Shown: piece after piece, positions 7,199 through 12,610 of the stretch | Position numbering within the stretch: the first letter of the stretch is position 1 | How the letters are laid out: the number at the start of each line of letters is the position of its first letter | Source: Bacteroidales bacterium | GTDB taxonomy: Bacteria; Bacteroidota; Bacteroidia; Bacteroidales; P3 | Direction of reading: 5' to 3' | Length of the DNA: 16,234 bases | Assembly: GCA_016281475.1 (NCBI GenBank) | Contig: JAEEIS010000250.1 | Location: 1 to 16,234 of the forward strand | Made by a program: the position numbers and the translations under genes | The notes under the pieces: model-generated | Seen by the model: only the letters and a program-made list of their open reading frames with translations | Database searches by the model: none | Told to the model about the DNA's origin: nothing

Positions 7199-7825
7199 AT
7201 GAGCCTCGTCCAAACTGACACCGACCTTTTTCTTTGGATCAACCAACATCACTGCACGGCAGCCGACTGGATTCTGTGGGTTGCCAGCCAAGGCTGGTCG
7301 TGGGCCGTGGTGTTGGTGCTAACACTCGCGCTGGCCACTCTGCGAAAAGAACCACGGCGGTGGTGGGTAGTGCTGCTGGGCATTGCGCTATGTTTCCTAC
7401 TAGCCGACCGCACATCGGTGTTTATCAAATACCTAGTGTGCCGTCCTCGCCCCTGCTATGCACTGGAGGGGGTTCGCATGTTTCGCACATCGTGTGGCGG
7501 GGAGTATGGGTTCGTATCGTCGCACGCCGCCAACGTCTTTGCACTCTCCATGTTCCTGACTTTGCGCTACCGCAGAAGCCTCCGCCACAGCCACACACGC
7601 CACCTCTTCCCCATTCTTATGTTCCTGTGGGCTGCAGTGGTGGGCTACTCCAGGCCGTATCTGGGAAAGCATTATCCCGGCGACGTTATCTGCGGAGCCC
7701 TGCTGGGAGTGCTGTTAGGCACGCTAGTTTACTTTGCAGCGCAACTAATTGACAACATATCACATAACGTCTCTACTCAAAAAAAGTTGTCGGAGAATGA
7801 AACAAAAAAACAACATTTGCGTTAA
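7199..7825 (+). CDS. PAP2-family membrane phosphatase
   Basis: 208 residues with about five hydrophobic membrane segments. The three phosphatase motifs of the type 2 phosphatidic acid phosphatase family are present: KYLVCRPRP (Lys77, Arg84, Pro85), FVSSH with His109, and SRPYLGKH (Arg152, His158). Such enzymes remove phosphate from lipid head groups or carriers (phosphatidylglycerol phosphate, undecaprenyl pyrophosphate, or lipid A); the substrate cannot be told. A basic, polar tail of about 25 residues follows the last helix. It is 6 bases after obgE, suggesting a shared transcript. Confidence 0.88.
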   Translation: MSLVQTDTDLFLWINQHHCTAADWILWVASQGWSWAVVLVLTLALATLRKEPRRWWVVLLGIALCFLLADRTSVFIKYLVCRPRPCYALEGVRMFRTSCGGEYGFVSSHAANVFALSMFLTLRYRRSLRHSHTRHLFPILMFLWAAVVGYSRPYLGKHYPGDVICGALLGVLLGTLVYFAAQLIDNISHNVSTQKKLSENETKKQHLR

Positions 7826-7866
7826 TTATAGCGTGCTTACTTATTTCAAAGATGTATTTGACGGGG

Positions 7867-7885
7867 CGTCTCCTTCGTGGGGACG
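7867..7885 (+). other. Stem-loop in the PAP2-CvpA gap, possible weak terminator
   Basis: CGTCTCC (7867-7873) pairs with GGGGACG (7879-7885), with one G-U pair, around a TTCGT loop. It is followed by TTCTCGTTTT, a broken T tract. The rest of the 98-base gap (7826-7923) shows no clear promoter. Confidence 0.35.
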
Positions 7886-7923
7886 TTCTCGTTTTATCAA
7901 ATCACACACAACAATCCATATAA

Positions 7924-8427
7924 ATGAATATTCTTGATATTATTTTAGCCATACCCTTATGCTTCTTCATCTACAAAGGCTGGCGACGCGGACTGATCTT
8001 CGAGCTGGCCACCTTGGTAGGAATTGTTGTCGGCTGCTGGGCAGCCATCCATTTTTCGTCATGGGTTGCGGAACAGCTCAAACTGGAAGGCGACGGAGCC
8101 TTGCTCATTGCCTTTTTCATCACATTCCTCGGCGTGGTGGTAGGGTCATACTTCCTTGGCAAAGCCGTCGAAGGCTTTATCAAGATGGTCAAGGCAAATG
8201 CATTGAACAAGATTTTGGGTGCATTGGTAGGCATGGCAAAATGCCTATGCGTGCTCAGCATACTGCTCAACTTCGTACTAATGGTGGACTACAACCATAT
8301 CATCATCAGCCCAAAGGTGCAACAGGAGAGCAAACTCTACAAACCCACCTACACGTTGGGCAACAAGCTCACCGCCACCCTTAAGACACACCTGCACGAA
8401 CTGCGTGCCAAACAGGAAAAATGCTAG
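7924..8427 (+). CDS. CvpA family inner-membrane protein
   Basis: 167 residues, starting MNILDIILAIPL, the usual opening of CvpA-family proteins, followed by YKGWRRGLIFELATLVGIVVGCWAA. About four transmembrane helices lie at residues 3-20, 25-48, 60-85 and 100-122, then a soluble basic tail. The family takes its name from E. coli colicin V production and is linked to envelope integrity, but the biochemical role is not established. The dihydrouridine synthase gene begins 9 bases after the stop, so the two are probably cotranscribed. Confidence 0.85.
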   Translation: MNILDIILAIPLCFFIYKGWRRGLIFELATLVGIVVGCWAAIHFSSWVAEQLKLEGDGALLIAFFITFLGVVVGSYFLGKAVEGFIKMVKANALNKILGALVGMAKCLCVLSILLNFVLMVDYNHIIISPKVQQESKLYKPTYTLGNKLTATLKTHLHELRAKQEKC

Positions 8428-8436
8428 CCGCCCACT

Positions 8437-9390
8437 ATGCTTATCCTAGCCCCCATGCAAGGACTCACTGAGCTGATGTTCCGCAAATCATACCACAAGT
8501 GCTTTCCCGGAGCGTTTGACTATGCCGTCTCACCCTTTCTCTCCCTCACCCACGGCAATTTGGCCGACGCATGGAAGAAGATAGACGACGTGCAACCACT
8601 TGACAATCGCGACTCAATACCTGTCATTCCCCAAATCCTTGGCAAAGAGCCTCACGAATTTACCGACCTGGCCAACAGACTCTACGAAGTAGGCTACAGT
8701 GAGGTGAATTGGAACATCGGCTGTCCCATGCGACGCGTCACCGCCAAACACCGTGGCAGCGGCATACTCCCCTACCCCAACGAGATACGCGCCATCCTTG
8801 AACAGGTGATTCCCCACCTGCGCCCGCGCCTCAGCGTCAAGATGCGCCTAGGACTCAACAGCGCGCAGGAGATATTTGCCATCATCCCCATCCTCAACGA
8901 CTTTCCCCTTGCCAACATCACCATCCACCCAAGGACAGGACGTCAACAATATGGTGGACAGGTGGACCTAGACACCTTTGAGCAGGTTCTACCGTTGCTT
9001 TGCCATCCCGTCATCTACAATGGCGACATCTGCACCCCAGCCGACTATCGCCGCCTGCGGCAACGCTTTCCTCAAATCTCCGACTTTATGATAGGGCGCG
9101 GAATCCTCTACGACCCCTTGCTGCCGCTGCGCATCAAAGTCCAGTGCGACGAAGCCGCTAATAACGACTTGACCCAAACGATACACTTCGTCCGCACCCT
9201 CCTGGCAGCCATTGACAAAGGTGATGTGCGCGACGTGAGCAAGATGCGGAAAACCAAGGAATACTGGTGTTTGCTACGTCGATGCCTTCCCATCACCGAG
9301 CAGCAGGCCTCCACCGTACTCCACGCCCAAGACTACGGCAGCACAATTGACTGCATAGATTCCCTGCTAGAGAATGTCGAAAACGGCTAG
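8437..9390 (+). CDS. tRNA-dihydrouridine synthase (Dus family)
   Basis: 317 residues. An FMN- and NADPH-dependent enzyme that reduces uridine to dihydrouridine in tRNA. The FMN-binding TIM barrel opens with LAPMQGLTE and contains the catalytic cysteine in NIGCP (Cys96), the phosphate-contacting SVKMRLG, IHPRTGRQQYGG, YNGDI and MIGRGIL. Residues about 240-317 form the helical tRNA-binding domain. The barrel looks closest to the DusB/DusC side of the family, but which tRNA position is modified cannot be assigned. The start at 8437 places the first strand directly at the N-terminus, as usual. It lies 9 bases after cvpA. Confidence 0.92.
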   Translation: MLILAPMQGLTELMFRKSYHKCFPGAFDYAVSPFLSLTHGNLADAWKKIDDVQPLDNRDSIPVIPQILGKEPHEFTDLANRLYEVGYSEVNWNIGCPMRRVTAKHRGSGILPYPNEIRAILEQVIPHLRPRLSVKMRLGLNSAQEIFAIIPILNDFPLANITIHPRTGRQQYGGQVDLDTFEQVLPLLCHPVIYNGDICTPADYRRLRQRFPQISDFMIGRGILYDPLLPLRIKVQCDEAANNDLTQTIHFVRTLLAAIDKGDVRDVSKMRKTKEYWCLLRRCLPITEQQASTVLHAQDYGSTIDCIDSLLENVENG

Positions 9391-9415
9391 TTTCTTCGAA
9401 ACTCTCACTTTATTT

Positions 9416-9446
9416 GACATACCCATGCAAGCGAGCTTGCCTGGAT
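9416..9446 (-). repeat. Structured intergenic repeat, unit 4 (minus strand)
   Basis: Read on the minus strand: ATCC, then an inner hairpin GCAAGC-TC-GCTTGC (9427-9440), then GGGTATGTC. ATCC can pair with GGGT around the inner hairpin. The design (outer NCCC/GGGN stem, variable inner hairpin, TATGT tail) is shared with the copies near 12010-12082 and 12571-12608. It lies in the 143-base gap after the dus gene; nothing else convincing is seen there. Confidence 0.5.
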
Positions 9447-9533
9447 TCGGCTTAACGAAACTTCCATCACATTTTTGAAAAAAATATTAAAGAACCACAT
9501 AATAAAACCAAGAAAAATACGTTTATCAAATTA

Positions 9534-10535
9534 ATGAAAAAAATAACAACCCTACTCATCCTTCTTCTTCCGGTCCTGTTCTCTCTCGTAGGATGCGGCA
9601 ACCGAGCTAACACTCCTGACATGCCAAACGAGGAGGCACTCAAAATCCTTGACATTCAAATTCACAGACACCCCAAAGACGACAAGCTCTATTTCGACCG
9701 AGCCAAAATATACATGGAGATGGGTCGCATCAACGATGCCATCGCCGACCTCACGCGTGCCGTCGCACTCAATGACAAAAAGCCCCAGTACCACATGCTG
9801 CTCGGCGATGCCTATCTGGCCAATGGCAGTATCGAACAAAGCTATGCCAGCCTGCAACGCGCCCTTGAGCTTGACCCCGAAAATCAAGAAGCCACTCTCA
9901 AACTGGGCGAAATAGCCTACTACAGCCACAACTACGACCGTGCCATGGAGTGCCTCAGCAGCGTCACCGCCAAAGACCCACAGAATCGCACGGCCTTATT
10001 CATGAAGGCCTTCATCTATAAAGAGACGGGCGATACCACCAACGCTGTCAACCTATTGCGCAAAGTGTGCGACCTATACCCCAACTACGAACCCGCCTTC
10101 GAGGAACTGGGCGTGCTCTACTCCACCCACCACGACCCACTGGCTGTGGAATATCTCAACACCGCCATCCGCATCGAGCCAAACAACACCAACGCGCTCT
10201 ATGCACTCGCCATGTATTATCAGGAGCTCAACCAGATGGACAAAGCAGAGGAAATCTACAAGCAAATCCTCGACATCAACGCCAACCACAAGGACGCATG
10301 GCACAACCGCGGCTATATCGAACTCTTCACATACGGCGACTATCCCGAAGCCATTGAGCATTTCACCCGGGCCATACAATGCGACAGCACATTTGCCGAG
10401 GCTTGGGTCAACCGAGGCTGCGCATACGAGCTCACAGGCGACAAGACACACGCACTCGAGGACTTTCACACCGCACTTGACCTCGACCACACCTTCCAAC
10501 CAGCCATCGACGGCATCAAACGAATCAACAAATAA
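9534..10535 (+). CDS. TPR-repeat lipoprotein
   Basis: 333 residues. The signal peptide ends in the lipobox SLVGC (Cys21). From residue 47 to about 318 the protein is made of eight consecutive tetratricopeptide repeats of about 34 residues (starting near 47, 81, 115, 149, 183, 216, 250 and 285), with the expected small/aromatic pattern (for example A-W-x-N-R-G-x-x-Y near repeat ends). It would form a superhelical protein-protein interaction scaffold anchored to the envelope, facing the periplasm unless flipped to the surface. No catalytic domain is present and the partner is unknown. It precedes pyrB by only 13 bases, so the two may be cotranscribed even though no functional link is apparent. 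Confidence 0.85.
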   Translation: MKKITTLLILLLPVLFSLVGCGNRANTPDMPNEEALKILDIQIHRHPKDDKLYFDRAKIYMEMGRINDAIADLTRAVALNDKKPQYHMLLGDAYLANGSIEQSYASLQRALELDPENQEATLKLGEIAYYSHNYDRAMECLSSVTAKDPQNRTALFMKAFIYKETGDTTNAVNLLRKVCDLYPNYEPAFEELGVLYSTHHDPLAVEYLNTAIRIEPNNTNALYALAMYYQELNQMDKAEEIYKQILDINANHKDAWHNRGYIELFTYGDYPEAIEHFTRAIQCDSTFAEAWVNRGCAYELTGDKTHALEDFHTALDLDHTFQPAIDGIKRINK

Positions 10536-10548
10536 AAATATAAAGTAT

Positions 10549-11466
10549 ATGAGCACATTAAAAGGACGCAACCTCATCTCCATCACCGATTTCTCCAAAG
10601 AAGAATACATCGAGGTGCTGGACATAGCCGAGGGCTTTGAACAAAACCCCAAGCAACGTATACTCAGCGACAAGGTCGTCGCCACACTCTTCTTCGAACC
10701 CTCCACCCGCACACGCCTCAGCTTCGAGAGCGCAGCCAACCAGCTCGGAGCACGCATCATCGGCTTCAGCGACCCCGGCGGGACCAGCGTGCAGAAAGGC
10801 GAGTCGCTCCACGACACTATTGTCATGGTCTCCAGTTATGCTGACCTCATCGTCATGCGCAACCCCAAGGAAGGCTCCTCGCGCTACGCCTCCGAGGTGG
10901 CTACCGTGCCCGTCATCAATGCCGGTGACGGTGCCAACCAGCACCCCACCCAGTGCATGCTCGACCTCTATTCCATCCGCAAGACTCAGGGCACCCTCGA
11001 CAACCTCAATATCGCACTCGTCGGCGACCTCAAATACGGACGCACCGTGCACTCTCTCGTACAGGCCATGTGCAACTTCAACGCCACATTCCACCTTGTG
11101 TCGCCCACCGAGCTCAAACTCCCCTCGTCCGTCAAGATGAGCATCAAGGAGGCAGGACTCAAGTACTACCAGTACACCGACATCCGCAGCATCATCCCCA
11201 TCGCCGACATCATCTACATGACCCGTGTGCAACGCGAACGCTTTCCCGACCCGCTGGAGTACGAGCGCGTAAAAGACAGCTGCATCCTCTCAGCCGACAT
11301 GCTCGAAGGCTGCAAGCCCAACATGCGCGTGCTGCATCCCCTGCCCCGTGTCAACGAAATCACCACCGACGTCGACAAGACCCCCTATGCCTACTATTTC
11401 CGTCAGGCACAGAACGGAGTCTATGTCCGTCAGGCACTCATGGCAGCCATCCTCGGCGCAAAATAA
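10549..11466 (+). CDS. pyrB: Aspartate carbamoyltransferase, catalytic subunit
   Basis: 305 residues. Condenses carbamoyl phosphate with aspartate, the committed step of pyrimidine synthesis. Carbamoyl-phosphate contacts are seen in FFEPSTRTR (48-56), the family-typical DGANQHPTQ, and HPLPRVNEI. The reading frame is open far upstream (to 10201) through the TPR gene, but the conserved protein begins at the ATG at 10549 (MSTLKGRNLISI), 13 bases after the TPR stop; this start gives the usual length. The regulatory subunit gene follows, so the enzyme is expected to be the allosteric class with catalytic trimers and regulatory dimers. Confidence 0.97.
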   Translation: MSTLKGRNLISITDFSKEEYIEVLDIAEGFEQNPKQRILSDKVVATLFFEPSTRTRLSFESAANQLGARIIGFSDPGGTSVQKGESLHDTIVMVSSYADLIVMRNPKEGSSRYASEVATVPVINAGDGANQHPTQCMLDLYSIRKTQGTLDNLNIALVGDLKYGRTVHSLVQAMCNFNATFHLVSPTELKLPSSVKMSIKEAGLKYYQYTDIRSIIPIADIIYMTRVQRERFPDPLEYERVKDSCILSADMLEGCKPNMRVLHPLPRVNEITTDVDKTPYAYYFRQAQNGVYVRQALMAAILGAK

Positions 11467-11494
11467 TTGAATATTGAAATTCTTGTCGCACAAC

Positions 11495-11518
11495 ATATCA
11501 ACTTATCAACATATCAAC
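11495..11518 (+). repeat. Three 8-bp tandem repeats (ATATCAAC type) in the pyrB-pyrI gap
   Basis: ATATCAAC, TTATCAAC and ATATCAAC follow each other without spacing in the 58-base gap, 6 bases before the pyrI start codon. They place an unstructured A/C-rich leader ahead of pyrI where no Shine-Dalgarno is present. Confidence 0.7.
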
Positions 11519-11524
11519 ATCATC

Positions 11525-11986
11525 ATGGAAACCAAGAAAGAACTCGTAGTGCCCGCCATCGAGAACGGCACCGTCATCGACCATATCCCCACCGAATTGG
11601 TTTATCAAGTCATACACATCCTCGGTCTTGAAAAATACAAAGACGAGGTGCTCATCGGCAACTACCTCCAGAGTGGCAAACTCGGTCGCAAAGGCATCAT
11701 CAAAATCAAAAACAAGCACTTCACCAAGGAAGATGTCAGCAAAGTAGCACTTGTCGCGCCCTTTGTTACCATCATCACCATAGAAGAGTATCAGGTGAAA
11801 GAAAAATTCTCCACCGAGATACCCGACCACATCGAGAACTTCGTCAAATGCGCCAACCCCAAGTGCATTACCAACGCCGAGGCAGTGCCCACCAAGTTTG
11901 ATGTAGTCGACAAGGAAAACCTCAAACTCCGCTGCCACTACTGCGAGAAATTCACCACCAAGGAAACCATACACTTCAACCTCTAA
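11525..11986 (+). CDS. pyrI: Aspartate carbamoyltransferase, regulatory subunit
   Basis: 153 residues, the same length as the E. coli protein. The N-terminal nucleotide-binding domain carries IENGTVIDHIP (Asp19, His20) and Lys60/Lys94-type positions used for CTP/ATP binding in E. coli. The C-terminal zinc domain has Cys109, Cys114, Cys137 and Cys140 (CANPKC ... CHYC), which bind zinc and contact the catalytic chains. So feedback control by CTP and activation by ATP are expected by family. The frame is open to an upstream ATG at 11474, but that start would add 17 residues read from the 8-bp repeats and does not match the family; the ATG at 11525 is preferred. Confidence 0.96.
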   Translation: METKKELVVPAIENGTVIDHIPTELVYQVIHILGLEKYKDEVLIGNYLQSGKLGRKGIIKIKNKHFTKEDVSKVALVAPFVTIITIEEYQVKEKFSTEIPDHIENFVKCANPKCITNAEAVPTKFDVVDKENLKLRCHYCEKFTTKETIHFNL

Positions 11987-12009
11987 TAAATGACGGCTCC
12001 CGCCCCCGT

Positions 12010-12048
12010 CCCCTCTTTAGAGGGGTGGCCGTAAGGCCGGGGTATGTT
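12010..12048 (+). repeat. Structured intergenic repeat, unit 1
   Basis: CCCCTCT (12010-12016) and AGAGGGG (12019-12025) form a 7-bp palindrome, followed by a second hairpin GGCC-GTAA-GGCC (12027-12038) and GGGGTATGTT (12039-12048). The first CCCC can alternatively pair with the last GGGG. Shares its layout and tail with units 2, 3 and 4. Confidence 0.7.
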
Positions 12049-12082
12049 CCCAGATGGGTGCCACGAAGTGGCGGGATATGTC
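12048..12082 (+). repeat. Structured intergenic repeat, unit 2
   Basis: TCCC (12048-12051), AGATGGGT, inner hairpin GCCAC-GAA-GTGGC (12060-12072), then GGGATATGTC. The outer TCCC pairs with GGGA (12073-12076), a compensated change relative to CCCC/GGGG of units 1 and 3. It directly abuts unit 1 and lies about 20 bases before the next gene. Confidence 0.65.
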
Positions 12083-12101
12083 TTTAAATTTTCAAATTAA
12101 C

Positions 12102-12479
12102 ATGAAACGTTACTACGTCGCCCTCATCATCGTCACCATCCTCCTTGTGCTGGCAGCATTCTGCACAATGTGGTTTGCCGACGGTTTCTTCCAAACCGTC
12201 ATGCCTTTCCTGCCGCTCTACTTTGCCGTGGTCACAGGGCTGCAACACTACGTCGTGGTCAAGAGCCTATACAAAGACCCTCGCACCTTTGTCAAGAACT
12301 TCCTCGGCCTCACCGTTGGCAGTCTCTTCCTACACCTAGTCATACTCTGCCTGTGGGCCTTCACCCACATCCCCACTGCCCGCAACTTCATCCTTGCCTT
12401 CTGCATCTGCTACATCATCTACCTAGCCTTCGAGACCGTAGCACTAGTCCTCCTAGTTCGTCGCAAACGTTCCGAATAA
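12102..12479 (+). CDS. Small four-helix membrane protein of unknown function
   Basis: 125 residues. I do not recognise the family. The sequence has four hydrophobic segments at about 5-25, 30-50, 66-88 and 96-119, joined by short loops, with a basic loop (KSLYKDPRTFVKN, 54-66) between helices 2 and 3 and a basic C-terminus (RRKRSE). No catalytic motif is apparent. An in-frame ATG at 12054 would add 16 residues, but these are read out of the structured repeat unit 2, so the start at 12102 is preferred. It follows pyrI after 115 bases that hold repeat units 1 and 2, and ends at a strong hairpin. Confidence 0.7.
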   Translation: MKRYYVALIIVTILLVLAAFCTMWFADGFFQTVMPFLPLYFAVVTGLQHYVVVKSLYKDPRTFVKNFLGLTVGSLFLHLVILCLWAFTHIPTARNFILAFCICYIIYLAFETVALVLLVRRKRSE

Positions 12480-12500
12480 AACACAACGAATATAAACTAT

Positions 12501-12536
12501 AAGAATCCCCGCGTTTAATTTGTGCGGGGATTCTTT
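12501..12536. terminator. Hairpin terminator after the small membrane protein gene
   Basis: A perfect 12-bp stem (AAGAATCCCCGC at 12501-12512 with GCGGGGATTCTT at 12524-12535) around an 11-base loop, followed by a short TAT. The T tract is weak but the AAGAA/TTCTT flanks make it usable in both directions, fitting its position between converging genes. Confidence 0.8.
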
Positions 12537-12570
12537 ATGTAAACGAATGTAAACTAACCTCGTCAGCTGC

Positions 12571-12608
12571 CCCCTTTTTAGAGGAGTAATCGCAGATTGG
12601 GGTATGTT
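12571..12608 (+). repeat. Structured intergenic repeat, unit 3
   Basis: CCCCTTTTTAGAGGAGT, a small inner hairpin AATC-GCA-GATT (12588-12598), then GGGGTATGTT (12599-12608). It aligns along its length with unit 1 but has a different inner hairpin sequence. It lies 3' of the terminator, just past the stop of the minus-strand cohesin-like gene. Confidence 0.65.
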
Positions 12609-12610
12609 TA

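Noticed and set aside
7749..7937. A 62-codon frame between the PAP2 and CvpA genes
   Set aside because: It mostly overlaps the end of the PAP2 gene and the start of cvpA, has no recognisable domain and no better start signal than its neighbours.
9518..9525. TACGTTTA as a -7 promoter box for the TPR lipoprotein gene
   Set aside because: It misses the final G of TAnnTTTG, would place the start of transcription almost on the start codon, and has no -33 partner at the right distance.
10201..10548. N-terminal extension of pyrB into the TPR gene
   Set aside because: The frame is open but the sequence is Ser/Thr/Pro-rich out-of-frame translation of the TPR gene; the conserved protein begins at 10549 and gives the normal family length.
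11474..11524. Upstream ATG for pyrI
   Set aside because: It adds 17 residues derived from the tandem repeat, and the protein from 11525 has exactly the expected length and N-terminus.
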